This document shows positions 35,734 through 49,610 of a stretch of 64,000 nt of DNA, in pieces. Position 1 is the stretch's first letter, and every line of letters begins with the position of its first letter. Source of the stretch: Oryzias latipes. Its lineage: Eukaryota > Chordata > Actinopteri > Beloniformes > Adrianichthyidae. The stretch lies in the NCBI RefSeq assembly GCF_002234675.1, contig NC_019866.2, positions 7,297,307 to 7,361,306 of the forward strand, read 5' to 3'. The position numbers and the translations under genes are program-made. The notes under the pieces are model-generated. The model was given only the letters and a program-made list of their open reading frames with translations. It had not been told where the DNA came from and searched no databases.

Positions 35734-36830
35734 GCGATTTTCCAACAACATCCAAGTGTCTGTGCCCTTCCCGCTCTTATCTTTGACCCCCCCATCCCCA
35801 ATCTGAGGAAACGGCTGTGGCACATATCTCACAGAGCTGGATTGAACCCAGGTGTTTAATTTTCATCATCCGAGTATTTAAGGTGGACTGCCCGGTTCTG
35901 TCCTGCTTCAAAGGTAATTTAAGAACCAAGAGAAGGATGGAGTTTTAACAGATTCAGAAACGATGACTGGATCGTCAGAGATCTGATCCGTGCCCGTCTT
36001 GCAGTGATAATCAGGAAAATGACATGTCCCCTTCACTTCATCAAACCGGTCTGGAGCTTTGGCGTTTCCTTTAAATCAAGCTGTCGGATGCACAGCTGCA
36101 TCCTTCTTTCCGGTCCTGCCACCGTCTCGATGGCGCTGCCTCTCAGTGGCCGTCCGGCGTGTTCCCACTGAATCACGTCGGCTTCAAAGAGCCTCTGATT
36201 AATATGCAACACCAAGATAGATGCAGGGAAGCCAGCGACGACTGGAACGTTTCTCGCCATTCCTTTTGTCTGGTATTAACTGAGCTCTTCTCTGCACGGA
36301 TTCCTGACAGACAGATATTAGATTTGGAGCAGGTAATTCAAACTGCAAGAGATACTCCACTATCATTTGTTTCTGCCGCTGCAAGGACAAATTGGATAAA
36401 CCTTTCTCATCCAGAGCGGAAGCTTGAATATGAATTTTCCCAGCATGTTGAACAGCCTGACCCGATGCAGTTGAAATGGCTGTTGGAAAGATGCTAGTGA
36501 TTAGAATTTGACAGCTTTTGCACTGTTTTGACTGCAGCTGCTGATGCTGTCAACCACATGTCAACACTGATCAAGGGAGTGCAAAATTTGATTAGTGCCA
36601 GTCGTGCCGTTTTACTCCTGTAAATAATATTTTGGCTTATCGAGTGTTTCAATCTTGTTGTATTTATTTCTTTAGCTCCAGAGGCACTAAATTTGAAGTG
36701 TGTATTGATAAGTCAATCAACCCTTTTAAAGAGGAAGTTCATGTCTGTGGTTAAATTTTTCTACCCTCTTTTGCCAATTTTAGCTGTGTTTTGACAGAAT
36801 GCGTATTGGTTGGTTTCTATGCAAAATAAA
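35734..36830 (+). other. tmem184a 3' UTR with poly(A) signal
   Basis: About 1.1 kb of unique sequence follows the stop codon up to AATAAA at 36825-36830. Several short plus-strand frames (for example 36159-36497) have no recognisable similarity and are taken as untranslated. Confidence 0.6.
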
Positions 36831-36892
36831 ACTCAGATTTGTGTCTGCAAGTGTGAGAAAACGGAGCATTTTTGGGAGGAACATAAAGGAGC

Positions 36893-36898
36893 TTTATT
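36893..36898 (-). terminator. mafk polyadenylation signal (proposed)
   Basis: TTTATT on the plus strand is AATAAA on the minus strand and is the most distal candidate before tmem184a. Other minus-strand candidates lie further right (for example near 37308). The tmem184a and mafk cleavage sites would then be only some tens of bases apart. Confidence 0.45.
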
Positions 36899-38160
36899 TG
36901 AGCGTAGAAAAAAAAAAGACACAACCGTCGACAGTAATAATTTACCGTACTTTTAAATGAGAGCAAAAACAATTTGTACATGAAGATATTTCATTGAGAA
37001 AACATGGAAGTAAATGAATGCAAAAAAAATAATTTAGTTTTTTTTTTCTTCATAAAATTAAACAATTCCATTAAATAAATACAAAATAGAAATGAGAAGA
37101 AGAGTTATGTGAAGGCGTAAAAGGGTACATGCTCTTCTTTTCTGCTCTTCGAAGGCCACCTGCATGTTACACTGATCGTAGATTTCTATCACATCTATTA
37201 AGGTTGCATTGAATTTGCCTCTTCACGTCTAACACAATCCTTTCTGCAATATTGAAACTCTGTGGTTTCATAGCTTGCTGGACTTTCAAAGCTTATTGAG
37301 TGTAAACTTTATTTTTTTTTGGGAACAAAAACTTTATAAACTTCACAATATGCCAGGGAGCATTTCTTCATGTTTATTAGTATTTCTGTGGTTTCTGATC
37401 AAATTAAAGAAAGTCCACTTAAGCTCCTCGCATATAAAAGCTTTATTATCTGTAAAGATTAAAAAAAGTCGTCTGCAGTTTAGTAAACAGAAAATGTTCA
37501 TGTGTTATTCCTGTTTTTATACGATTCAAAAAGTCGGCGTAAAAGACAACATGTTTGGTGGCACTTAACCAAAATCACCCAGAGAAAGGTTTGTCTTTAA
37601 TTTGGCACAGCAGAATCGTTTAACATTTACCGGTAAGCATTTTATCCAGCTAAGTGCTTACACTCATTCTACATTGTTGCTATTTCGATGTTAACCACAA
37701 GAGGTCACGGTTACGCTTTGAAAAGGCTGTCAAGTTGCCCAGAAAGAAAAGAAAAACACTTAAATGAACCCATAAATAGATGTCATTTTCCTCAGGATTA
37801 AAAACAGACCTTCACATTAGGAGGGCATGTGGAGCTGCGTTGAAACATTTTTTCAGGTAACAAGTGCTGAAGCATTACCGTCATCTTTGACACTGTCAAA
37901 AAAAGTTTTTCAGGTACACTTTCACAAGATAATGAACTAGGTTTACATTAGAAGCACAATGGAGGCCGTTTGCAGCTGAAATCCATTTTAAATGCTCTTG
38001 TCAAAATATACCAAATACCATTTCAATACTTGCAGGGAACCAATGTTGTGAGAATCTTTTTTTTTCCTTGAAAAGTTGAAACAAAACAGGCTGATTACAT
38101 AATCACACCACTCCATGGATAGTACAAGACTTAAATATAGAAAAATATGTCATATACATT

Positions 38161-38180
38161 TATATATATATATATATATA
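38161..38180. repeat. (TA)n microsatellite
   Basis: Twenty bases of perfect TA repeat in the proposed mafk 3' UTR. Confidence 0.9.
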
Positions 38181-39829
38181 TTTCATATACTGTGTATGCA
38201 TACTGTATAAAACTATCAGAAATAGTAACAAAAACCAGGTGAAAATTAAAAGGGGAAAAAAAATAGGAGTAAAAACACAGCAATGCCCCCCTGCTAACGA
38301 GAAAAAACAAAATCACAGCAGGTTGTACAGCAGCAAAGTTCCCCAAACTGTTCTTTACAGCAGAGGAACAATGAAAGAACAGTCATGTCCTCCTAACCAA
38401 GAGAAGATCCCGACATGAACAATCTCTGTTTACTTCGCTCCAAATTGGGAATGGATCGTTTGGAAGAACAGCTTGATTTCAAGTTTGTATCACACTTAAA
38501 TATTACAAGTCAGTTACTGCGATTGTTTGTTTTTTTGTTTTGTTTTTTGTGACACCTCGTTTTCTAGAGATAAGTGTCAGGAGTTCTCTTGTAGAAGAGT
38601 GAGTCAAAAGCAAGCGGGTGGTGAATTCCCAACCCCGGCGACAGCGGCGCTTCCCGTGACCCGGCAGACGGAATGATCTCTGTTTGGACGGAGTTGAGCA
38701 ACAGAAAAAGGGAAGCCAAGGGAGAAGCGTCGTCATTTTTAAATCTGTAATATACAGGAAGTACGTTGAACCGGAACACGCTCAAAAAGACTGCTCTTCG
38801 TATCACCACATCCAATATGGATGACCCGCCACACCTCTCCAAGTAAGTGCTGCAACATACGTGTCAGTTGACCATCCAGAATTACATTCAACTCGACCTA
38901 CAGTTAAGGGTCAGACCACAACTTATCATCAGAATCAACCACCTCCATATGACTTTATACTGTAACTTTACAGTTCTAAGTGCTACTAACCACAAACTCC
39001 AAAAAGATTTGGGAGGAGCTGCAGAGCCACTCTCCTGTTTTACATGGACCCCCCTTGCAATTATGTTCAAAAGCATTAAATGCAACAGTTGATGAACTGA
39101 TTTCCAGCTAACGCTGTTCATTCTGCAGGTTCAAAGAAAATGAGGCGCAAAATCCCAAAATTGAGAAGTGAAATCCTTTGAAGCTTTTCACACTCAGTGG
39201 TTCATTTGGATTAGATTAGAGCATCAGCAGCATAGAGCTCTGTCATTCTGAGGCTTTCCTAAAGACTAAAACCATTTGCCAAGAACTTTTTCTTTCCAAA
39301 TGCAGCATCGGAGGCACCAACGCGAGTCGATAAGGCAACAAATCCAGCTGAACCACACTGTTCTGGCCTCTGTGACAAACAGATGCCTCGAAACTAGACA
39401 TTAAACTGTATTAAGATGCACTTAAAGTGTAGACAAATTGCAGATCTATTCAAGACAGCATCTTATAAGGCTTAATTCATACATAAATGTAATTTGGTGA
39501 GTTCTTGATTACACATTCTGCTTTGGGGTCTAGGTTCTGGGCCAGGCGCTGCCCCGTAAGGCTTGTTGGACCCTTCACACTGAAGTAAAAGTCACGGAGA
39601 TTGGGTCAGCGAGGCTCCATATCCTGCCAGTGCCGGGGAATTGAAGGGGCGTGATAATGCACAGATCTTATTTGAGAAGGTGAACTGTTTGCAGCATAAT
39701 GTCAGACAAAGCTCCACCCACCACCCCAAGTTTGGGGAAACTACCAGGCCTCTTCTCAGAACTAGCTGAGTGGGTTCAAGTCAGAACCCAGAAGATCCAG
39801 GCAGAGGCAGCAGGAGCCCGATCTTGTGA

Positions 39830-40380
39830 CTAGGACGGAGCGTAGAATGGGGTTGGACTGGCGTTGTTGTGGTTGGTGGACTTGACGATGGTGATGACGC
39901 TGGTGGTGGCCACCTTCCCCGGTGACATTGGCCCCCGGGTCACAGTTCTGGCGAAACACTGCAGGGCCTCGTACTTGGCCCGCAGCGCGTCCAGCTCCAG
40001 CCTCATGCTGGCATTCTCGCGGGCCAGCTTTTCCACCTCCTGCTGGAGCTCTATCTTCTGCCTCTCCAGTTCCTCCTTCTGGGTGACGCGTTTGATGCGA
40101 CAGCTGGCGGCGTAGCCACGGTTCTTGAGGGTCCGCCGCCGCTGCTTCAACCGCACAACGTCCTCCTTCGTCAGCCCACGCAGATGCTGGTTGAGCTCGC
40201 GCACAGACATGGCCACCAGCTCATCGTCGCTGAGCACGGGGGCATTCTCGCCCGCCTCCTTTTTCACCTGCCAAAAGGTCAAAAGGGAAATGGATGAAAG
40301 CCAGTCGCATGTGGTGTGATCAGCCTGCCATGTGTCACTCTCACCTTTAAAGCTTTGCTCGTCTTAAAATGAGTCGTCAT
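39830..40380 (-). CDS. mafk: Small Maf bZIP transcription factor MafK
   Basis: Two coding exons read on the minus strand, 40380-40345 and 40267-39830, separated by a 77-bp intron, give 157 residues (human MAFK 156). The first exon encodes [12 protein letters not shown]. Residues 13-16 are VKKE, the sumoylation-type site known in small Mafs. The extended homology region spans about 22-50 ([20 protein letters not shown]). The basic region is [18 protein letters not shown], followed by a leucine zipper to about 115. The C-terminal [12 protein letters not shown] block is the MafK/G/F signature. Small Mafs lack an activation domain: homodimers repress, and heterodimers with Nrf1/2, NF-E2 p45 or Bach bind MAREs in the nucleus. 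MafK rather than MafG/F is supported by closeness to human MAFK and by synteny. The gene is tail-to-tail with tmem184a. Confidence 0.97.
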
Positions 40381-40423
40381 TCCCTGCATGCAGAAAGCTG
40401 ACCAGAACCTCGCAGAAGATGCA
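40345..40423 (-). other. mafk exon 2 (start-codon exon)
   Basis: The exon is bounded on the minus strand by an acceptor (TTTTCAG|TGCATC at 40424-40430) and a donor (AAAG|GTGAGAG). It has 43 bases of leader before the ATG at 40380-40378. Confidence 0.75.
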
Positions 40424-42490
40424 CTGAAAAGTAAAAAGAAGTTATTGAATGGAATCCTAGTATGATGTTGAGGTTTAAAAATCTGGTTGCAGTCAATAAA
40501 AGCCTTAAATGTAATGGTGATGTAACATTACTGCAGATAATTTTCTACTTTTATTTTCAAATTAAGAGCTGGATTAAAGAATTTACATCCATCTGGATTT
40601 TAAAACAAGAGATACTTAAACAAGCTTTGGAGCTAGTGGCTTAACTTGTGAAAAACACAATCTTCGTTTTTCTCAATCAGTGAACCCAAGCGGCCACATC
40701 GCCTCCACATATGTGACATGATACTAATGGCATGTTTCTTTTCTGGTTATTCTGGAACTTGCTGATGCATTTTCTAAAAACTGCTGCTAAATGACAGGTT
40801 CAGTTTCCATTATATAGATTTTTTTTTATTTTGCTCTGATCTCACTTTGACAGTTGGCTGTTTTTAGATCAACTGGTCCAACCATTTTTGTCGAGCTAGG
40901 TAATTATACGCCTTTGGCAAGAAGAATTTTTTTTTTACTTGGCTGCATACGGTATTTTAAAATACTTTTCTGTTTACTTCCATTTTTTTTCTCCAAAAAA
41001 GAAGTATATCTTCCAAAAATGTGTCTGATTTCTTTTTGGTGGATCCGTTTTCTTGCATCAGTTCCACAATTTGATCTAATCTTTTGATTAAAGTAAATAA
41101 CATATTGGAGATCCAGGCCAAAAAGTACAAAATACAGAGATTTTTTTGGGCCTGGGACTAAAAACTTAATGAATCCCCTTTTGAAATCCTTTACTTTAAA
41201 AAATACACCAATTAAGGCCTTGCTGTTTTAAGTTTGATACTTGTATATCTGAAAAGTTGCAGCATCAGAATCAACATAAGTGCTGGAACTTCCATTAACG
41301 GTGGAACAGCTTGTCAAGCTCGCATCCTGTTCCCTTTGTGGATATTTGAGGAGTTTTTTTTTTTTTTTTTACTAATGCATTCCCTCACATCAGTGTAGCT
41401 GACAAAAAACAAAGCTCAGCCCATCTTTGATGAAGAGAAGCCTGAAAAGCACACAGAGGATAATTATCAACAACACTGAACACTTCCCAAGGCAGCGAGC
41501 AGGACACCTGCTTAACCACATGTGCACACTTTCATCCAAACAAAGGTGCTGGTGTGCGTCATGTAAAATGCACAATGAGAAGCTGGAGAAACTATTTACA
41601 GGGGTTTGAGTTTTGATGACAGCTACATGAAGGAATTTGGGGCTAGAATAAAACTTTATATAAAAGGATGTAAAGTAATACAAAGTTACATGTTGAGATT
41701 TTAGCTCATTCTCATCTTTCAACCAAAAATAACTAAAAAGTGGGGGCTTCATTCATTTTTTTTTTTTAAATCAAGCAGTTTGCATTATTCTAAATTGCAA
41801 AAAAGAAGTTGATATATTTTCTAGTTGGGTGTTTGGTGATTGGGTCATATTTTGTCCAAATTAACCAACTGGAAAAAGAAGGATTTGAACAATTAGGTTT
41901 GTCTCTTTCCACAGAATCGTGGTTCACTTGTAAAAACTGATAAAAACTACTAAATACCAACTTAATAAATTAACAAAAATAATCTGAAATCAATTTTAAA
42001 TGGATGATTTGAATAGTTGTACTACTAACAGGAAAAAACTGATTTTATGAGCCTTTTTGTACAAAACTTACAAAAAAGATTTGATTGTGTCTTTGAATAA
42101 GAAATATTATTTTAATGCATGTTTCTATTTAATCATTTTAATTTGGAGTACAGGTACTTTGTTTTAGTCAACCATTTTTGTTATACATTTGAAAACTATA
42201 ATAAAACATTTTAAATTATAAAAAATAAAATTACTACTATTATTAAGTGATAAAACAATCAGATGTAATCTTTGTCTCAAAGTTGATTAAAATCTATCTA
42301 AAATCTAATATAGTGTTGCATCAATTAAACCTAGCAACTGCATTTCCAAAAATGGCAGCTTTGCACAAACATTTTGGTACCTGAGGAGATGTTGTACCAC
42401 TAAAGAATTTGAGTCAAATGCTTAAAAAGCATGGCAGTAAAATACTAAAACATCATAAATGAGCCTTCCAGAGTTGGCTGATCCCAACTG

Positions 42491-42562
42491 CCAGCAGATG
42501 GCAGCATGGCACCATCACAATGCCCCTCCAAGGAGAGCTTTTGTTTACCCACCAGAGGGAGG
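42491..42562 (+). promoter_or_regulatory. Pair of CTCF-like motifs
   Basis: CCAGCAGATGGCAG (42491-42504) fits the classical CTCF core CCASYAGRKGGCRS at all 14 positions. CCACCAGAGGGAGG (42549-42562) fits at 13. Both have the same orientation and lie 58 bases apart in mafk intron 1. Binding is inferred from motif only. Confidence 0.5.
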
Positions 42563-44021
42563 AAGTTCTTGCCAGTCAAGTGCAACAGACCAAGCAAAAT
42601 TACAAACAGGCAACTTCTATCTAGCTCCTTGTGTAACTGTGTTTAAATTCCTTCCTGGGCATTTTTTTTTAATTCCTCTCAGCCTTCATTACAGTGAGGG
42701 ACATGCCTCCCAAGTTGACCAAAAAAAAAGTGAGAGTGCTGAGCTGTGATCCTTTGGGAGAGGCGAACATCCCTCCAGGGCTCAATTTGAGGACCTGCAG
42801 ACCAGCCTGACTGCAACTGCACTCTTCCATGCTCCACAGCTACCATGGCAACGCCCTGCAAAATGGGCGTGGGAGCATGAGTCACATGGTCACTCAAAGA
42901 GTAAACAAGTCTCATTTATGACCGCAACATGGCCACATGCATAATGGAAAAAATGAAAAAATAATAAAATGAGCTGACGGCTTTAAGTCGTTACATAGAA
43001 ACTGAAATTTGACTGTCTTGATCTGATGCTTCTGACTCCCGCAAAACACCAGGAGAACTGAACAGGGCCGCCCTTCCACCTGTGGAAAATTCCAGGAGAT
43101 GGAGTGTCACACAAATACTTTCCTTTATCGTCAGTGAAGTATTTTCTGCAGTGAGACAATGTAGTCCGTCGGTTCAGGGCTGCCCCTCTATGCTCAGATC
43201 TTCTTACAGTGGGCTTTCCTGAGCTGCTGCATGCCCTTATTTAACTCTACTAACTGCTGGATATATTTAGCTCACAGTGTTGACTCAAAATTCTGCCAAC
43301 TAAACAATTCAGGCGAGTACGCGATAAGTGATAGCTCAGTATGAGGGCAGACATTCTCTGTAGGGCTGCTTCCAGCAGCTTTGATGGAAGAAAGCTGTCC
43401 TGGTATGGCTCTCTGCTGTGTGATGTTTGTCATACTTTCAGGTTTTTGGCTATAAATAGAAGCAAAGCTAAATTAGGAGAAGGTAAACCTTGTTTCGCTG
43501 TAACATGGAAACTCCTCAGTGTCATTTAAAGGGAAAAAGAATTATATCAAAAAGTAGAAAACAAAAAACTGACACCAAGAGTCTCCTCTTATATTTTCTG
43601 AGATGATCAAGAAAATATGGGATGGGGCCTCCCTTCTTCATGCAGAGGGCCTCAAGCCAGATTCAAGAGGTCTGGTTGTTTCCCTGTAATTCTTCAGGCA
43701 TGTGCCCATGTTTGATCCTAACCTGTGCAAGCACAAGACTTTTATGATCGAGAAATGAAAGTTTCTCAAAAGAAAAGCAGCTCCATGACTGCTGTTCTGC
43801 TACAGAGTCAAGAAAACAGCTCAGATCAGAGTTTTTTTTCTTCTTTTTTTTTTTGACAGTAAGAAAAGGAGTCTGGGAAAATACCTCAAAGAAAAGCCAC
43901 AGATGGCGGGTAAAGAACAAAAGCACATTCCTGAGTGAGCGCACATGTGCAAGCCCTCACACACGCATGCAAAAAGAGAGGGGGAGCGTGCTTTTCGAAA
44001 TATGTCCTACACAGCAATGGA

Positions 44022-44038
44022 GGGGGGGGGGGGGGGGG
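44022..44038 (+). repeat. 17-base G homopolymer
   Basis: An uninterrupted run of 17 G in mafk intron 1. Other G runs are at about 45869-45878 and 46600-46609. Confidence 0.9.
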
Positions 44039-44479
44039 CTACACCCCCCTACTTGTAAAACACTGCTTGCAAAATTTACAAAATGTCTAGAATTCACTAG
44101 CGTCTCGCATCCTCTGCCTGCCTCAACAAATCGAGAGCGACCTGGGATTTCAGTGCGTGTTACTCAGAAGGCAAGTTCAACAGTCCAAAGCACAAAGTTT
44201 ACAATTGCCGTTTCACTTGTTTAAGGTAAATATCGGATGACTTTTACAAGTGAATCGTCAGTGCAAGCTTCAGAGCAAAACGGGAGACGATATATGATTT
44301 AAAAAAAATAAACAGTTTCTATGAAAAACTTACAATCGAGAAAACATCAGAGTTATTGTAAATCCCTGACAAAGTTGTCTCAACTGAAAATATTTTTTTA
44401 AATTTTTTTGTATTTTTGTAACATGTTTACAAAACATGACAATAGATTCACCTTTTTGCCTATTCAGAGTTGGGTTGCA

Positions 44480-45700
44480 GCCTAAGCAGAGATGTCCAGA
44501 CTTTACAAATTTCCTCAATTTTTGTTGAGGGAACCCCAAGGGATCCTCAAGCTAGCCGAGAAACAAAGTCCTCCCGCATGTCCTGGATGGGACACGCCCG
44601 TGAAACCTACCATGAGAGACAACCTGAAAGAGATGCCCGAGCCCTCATCAGCTGGCTCCTCTTGATGTGGAGGAGCAGCAGGTCTCCTCCAACCTCCTCT
44701 TAATCCATCTAAGGGAGAGCCCAGCCCCCCTGCGGAGGCAACTCATTTTGTCCGCTCGTATCTTTTCCTTTTGTCATGACCGAAAGCTTATGACCACGAG
44801 TGAAAGTAGGAATTTAGACTCGGTTCCTAATCCAGTACAACAGATCGATACAGCGACCACATTGAACAAATGCTGCACCTCTCTGCCTGTCAATCTCACA
44901 CTCCATCCTTCTCTCATTTGTAACCAAGATACTCAAACTCCTCCACACGGACACCTTTACCTGCTTATCCACGGAAGACAAACCACCTTTTTGCAACTGA
45001 GAACCACAACATCCACCTTGGAGATGCTAATACTCATACTGGCAGCCTCACACTTTACTCCAAGCCGCCCCAGTCCACACTGGAGGTTGGATGAAGTAAA
45101 CTGAATAACATCATCTGCAAAATAAAAATAAAAAAGCAGAGATGAAATCATGTGGTCTTCAAACTGGACTGTCTCTGGCCCCTGACTGTTCCTAGAACCA
45201 TGACTAAGGACATGTCCAACATGAAAATAGGTTCCACATAATACTGGCATTACAAACCAAACTCCTGCTTTAGTTGTACAGTGACCAGACTTCTTTGTGA
45301 GCTCCAGACCCAGATTTTCAGATCTCCTTCTACAGAACATAGCAAAGAAAAAGATTGAACACTGTCTTAAACTCCACAAAGCATGTGTGGATTGGATGGG
45401 CGAACTCAGATGAACCCTCAAGCACCCTGTGCAAAGTTCCTCTTTTTGAACAGAGGGACCATCACCGCACTCTGCCAGTCCAGACGCACTGTTCCCACCA
45501 CTGTGGGTAGCTGCACAGGAATGTCACCAAATAACACATCCCAACTTCCAGACTTCCAACCTCTGCTTCCTTAAGGGAAGGTGTGTCAGTGCGATTCAGT
45601 ACATCCTAAAATTTATCCTTACTCCTTTCAAGAACGTGTTCAGTTGGATTCAACAGCTCAGCTCCTTCACTGTAGACTGCGTTGGCAGATACATTTCCGT
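44480..45700 (-). mobile_element. L2/Maui-type LINE relic with reverse-transcriptase remnant
   Basis: The minus-strand frame at 45421-44957 includes FADDV followed by a GRLGVKCEAASMSISISK block, the reverse-transcriptase catalytic (Y/F)ADD motif and following helix of fish L2-type elements. Antisense blocks on both sides (AAGGGAGAGCCCAGCC near 44711 and CCAGTCCAGACGCACTGTTC near 45475) extend the similarity. Stops, frameshifts and deletions make it non-functional. It is in the same orientation as mafk. Confidence 0.75.
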
Positions 45701-48139
45701 GTCAAATGTAAATCTATGACCAAAACACCAGAAAGCCGTGTGTAAAATGGGTTTTAATGTAATGAAAATCACACAATTATCTTTAAAACAGTGAATTTAA
45801 AGACCGATATTTTACTTTGATTTTAGTGTTCATATGGGATTTTCAGCTGTTAGAATTGTTGGTGTGTCGGGGGGGGGGGGTTATTTTCTAATCTTTTAAC
45901 AACTTTTTCTCATTTTGGTTGATGATAAATGCGATGCTTGTATTTTAAGTCAGCTTCACATTTGGCTGCGTTTCCACCTGGGTGAAGGTTTTTGTTCTGC
46001 ATTTACTTTCAGTTGCATTTCTGCCGAACATGCAAGGATCTGGTGGAGTGACTCTCCAGTTGCAGTGAGTAACTCCGGGGCCCTGCCTTCTCCCAAAAAT
46101 AAACAGCATATCAAAGAGCTGTGTGTTCATGCATCAGCGATAAATGCAAAGCTGACTTGTATTCACTACAGAGTTGCTGCTTTCTGCAATCTGAGTGTGC
46201 TTTTTTCCAAGCAGATGGATTTTTTTTTCTGCCCTGGCTGAAGATGTGCCACCCTCTACTCTTCCTCCAGCGCAGCACATTTGGTGGGATATTATATGAG
46301 GGAAATGGAGTGCATGCTTGAATTGTGAGTCATGCTGTTTACTGGTAAAACCGACGATCAGCAGCAGGGAATCACACCCTCCTGATCTGGTGTTTCCTGG
46401 AAAATCCCGCTGTTTCACAGGGAGGAAGGAAAAGTACAGAGAACCTTGGAAGTGGTTCTGGAGCAGCAGCCGGAACTTTGGTGCGGAAAAGGGAGGAGGA
46501 CTCCAAAGATATTCTCCCAGACGCAAGGATTCAAAGAAATGTCAAGAATGCATGGAGGGGGGGAAAAAATGACATTACAGCTCAGATTTTGCTATAATTG
46601 GGGGGGGGGTTGCATAACATTTTGGAGCTATTTGTATTGATGCCAAAATGCACAAATGAGAACAAAATTATTCCAAATCCATCCTCTATGTCTGAGTCCA
46701 GGACCAGCAGCTGCTGGAGATCTGATCACTACAGATTTTCTTGCAAAGGCAGTGAAGCCGTCAGATTGGATTGAAGGCAGACCTCTTCACACGCCCATCT
46801 TAAAATATATCTATAAGCTTGGCACAGTCAAACCGCAGGTTTCCAAAATCAATAATCAACAGTTGACCCTTTCTTTCCAGTAAAAAGAGCGAAAACCATC
46901 ACAGAAAATGTGTTCCCTGTGACTCATCTTGTCTGAAACCTCAAACATTTCACTTTCACAACACTCTTACCACAAAAACATTTCACTCTCCGCTCCGTTT
47001 GTGTCCACTGAGTGACCAGCGATATAGTCAAAACAGAGCGAATAAATTCAGCTTTCCGTGTTTAGGAAGTGGGAATCCTCTGAAAACCAGTCAGCTGCTG
47101 CTACTTCTCCATCCAAAAAAGTCCTCATCACTTTAGTGACTGAAGCACACATTCATCTCATGATAAGAGGCGTGAGCTCTCACTGCCTGAAGGGGGGAAC
47201 AATCAAGAGATCGGTGACAGGTCTGATTGGAACACAAGTATTTATAATTAAAACTGAAAAAGGAAAGAAAAAAGTGATAATGGAAAATTTAGACTTGGAA
47301 GCAGCAGGAATCATGAGGTCATTGCTCCCATTGTCTTATCTTTGCACAAGATTTCTGCTGACTAGAACCGAACACACAGATAAGATAAAGCTCTTTTCAT
47401 CCATCAGGGTGATTCATGTTTGTAAAAATATTTGCTTTCTCCTCCTTTTGGGACCACTCAACTCGGGTGGTCTTTGGTGCCCTTTGTCCCACATGTCTAA
47501 AACTCAGACCACGTGTTGAATCTAATGTCATGGCATCTTGTAAAGCGCTCGTCCTATTTCCAGTGTCAGAACTAAATCTGGAGGGAATTTCAAGCGGGAA
47601 ATGTTTCACTTCCATTTTCTCCAAAAGTTCATCTAAAGAAAAACGTGAAAGGTGGTTGAGTAATGATGGACTCAAAGGGTTTTGTAATCTTTACATAAGC
47701 ACTTTACAGCCCTTTACTAAATAACTTTATTTTACTTTTTATTGAGCGAAAATTTTTTTGATCACTACAGTGTTGGATTAACAAAATAAAACGAACTTTT
47801 TAGCCTATAGCAAACGGGAAAACATTATTTTTTCAATTAAAAAATGATAATAAATTTGATTAAGCAGGCAAAACAAACAAAAATAACAATCAGAATATTA
47901 TATCTATATATTTGCCCTCCGATTTTTTTGTTTTCAGACTCCAACATAGCACGTGTCGCGCGTATCCAGGTCCCAAATAGGGCTTTCTAACTGCTGCGTG
48001 GCCCGCATTACGCCTGGCTCTGACATGTCACCATGAGAACTTGGCCAATTTGTCAACAGATCTTCCAGAAAAAAAGAACAAAATAAGAAATAAAATAAAA
48101 TGAAAAAACGAAAGAAGAAGTATCATCAAACAGCCTCAC

Positions 48140-48400
48140 CTCTGTGGACGCGCGTCCGTAAACAGGAATGCGTAAAAGTCGCAGAATCTGCGTCCAAAGG
48201 AGGCGAAGTAGAAACTTGACCCGGTTGGTGTAAAGCGTCCGGCGGAGCCCGGGCAGCAGCGGATCCTCGTACTAAATTAACTACAAAACAACAACAATGA
48301 AGCACATTCCACGCTCTGCTTCCGCAAGCACTCACGTCACTGATTCCTCGTGACCGCCCCCTCCATTCATGAAAATAACTTTCTGCTGACGTCAGTCTGC
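48140..48400 (-). promoter_or_regulatory. mafk promoter and non-coding exon 1
   Basis: A CpG-rich block. A minus-strand donor (AGAG|GTGAGG) ends exon 1 at 48140. Upstream on the minus strand are a GC box (CCGCCCCC on the plus strand, 48354-48361), a CRE-like CACGTCACTG, and TGCTGACGTCAGTC at 48384-48397, which matches the 14-bp C-type MARE at the first 12 positions. The transcription start probably lies between about 48270 and 48350. Confidence 0.55.
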
Positions 48401-48959
48401 GAGGTGGGGATGGGGGGGGTTGGAGGCCAGAAATAGAAAATAGATTGAGACTGCATTTGCTTACTTTACAAAACTTATCCAACTCTGCTCTGGTCTGATA
48501 GCAGAGACGTTTCTAGTGAAGGTCCGGGTCTTCTGCGCGCTGCTGCGCCTTTTCTCCTTTGGAGAAGCTAGTCTCTATATCCACGTCTGCGCTTAAGGTG
48601 CTCAGACAGACAGACATGCGATTTGGCTGAAGGAAAACGGACTCTGGGAGCAGCAGCAGCTGCATTCCATTCCCGAGGAAAGAATGTGGTGTAGTAGTCC
48701 GGCGGTCACAGGATTTCTCTTATTTTAATTCCAGCCAGTAACGTCACAAGTTATTCTGGGTAATTAAGAAGTGAATTGAAACGTGTTGGAGGAAAAACCT
48801 TTAAAGGCCTGTTTATGCTGGTTGGACAGTTTTAACTTTAGGAAACAAAGATTGCGTTGGAGAAATACTATTATTGAACCATTTCCTCCTAGAAAAACGT
48901 TAAAAACACACACACAGTATAGCACAAGATGGTATAGAACATGTATAAAGTGTAGCTGA

Positions 48960-49610
48960 GCGTGGTATAGAATTTTTTTAAAAAGTAGACCATAGTATAG
49001 TATACTATAAGATGGCATAGTATAGAATAGTGTTGTTCAGTAAATTAAAAGAAAGTATAAAGTAAAGTATAGGAAAACAGACTATAGTTTGTTATAATAC
49101 TATAAATCATGTAATAGCAAAGTACACTATATTATTTTGAGGCACAGTTTAGTATAGAATAGTATAATAAAATGCAGAATGACATAGTACAATATAAAAA
49201 TATATTTCAATAAAGTACAGTATAATAGATTAAATATAATACACATTACAAACGTATAGTTTTGACAGTATAATATAGAACAATACAGTGTAGTAGAGTA
49301 AAATAGTACAGTAGTATATAGCATAGTATGTAATAAAATATAGTATGGCATGGTACAATATGTAAAAGATGGTATGTTATAGTACAGTATGATGAAGCAA
49401 TGGATAGTATAATACGCAAAGTAATGTATAGTTTGTGATAGTATAGCAAAGTATAGTATAATAAAGCGTAGCATGTCATGGCACAGTGTGGTGTAGTATA
49501 GCATAGTATAAAAATATATAGTAAAGTACAGAATAAGAAAGTGTAGCATAGAATGGCACAGTACAGTACAGTATAGTATAGTATAATATAGTAAAGTATA
49601 GTATAGCACA
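48960..49610. repeat. Degenerate (AGTAT)n low-complexity array
   Basis: About 650 bases made of AGTAT/AGTATA words with frequent single-base changes and spacing shifts, read as TACTATACTAT on the other strand. Two minus-strand frames (YYTILYYT-type protein) arise only because the repeat lacks stops in those frames. Confidence 0.85.

Larger units (their letters stand above)
36870..39829 (-). other. mafk 3' UTR (proposed)
   Basis: About 3 kb between the mafk stop codon and its proposed poly(A) site. It holds no plausible exons and includes a (TA)10 microsatellite at 38161-38180. A long 3' UTR is usual for MAFK genes; the extent here is inferred. Confidence 0.5.
40424..48133 (-). other. mafk intron 1
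   Basis: A 7.7-kb intron linking the non-coding exon 1 (donor at 48139-48134) to the start-codon exon. Apart from the CTCF-like pair (42491-42562), G tracts and the L2 relic, listed separately, I find no coding sequence. Confidence 0.55.
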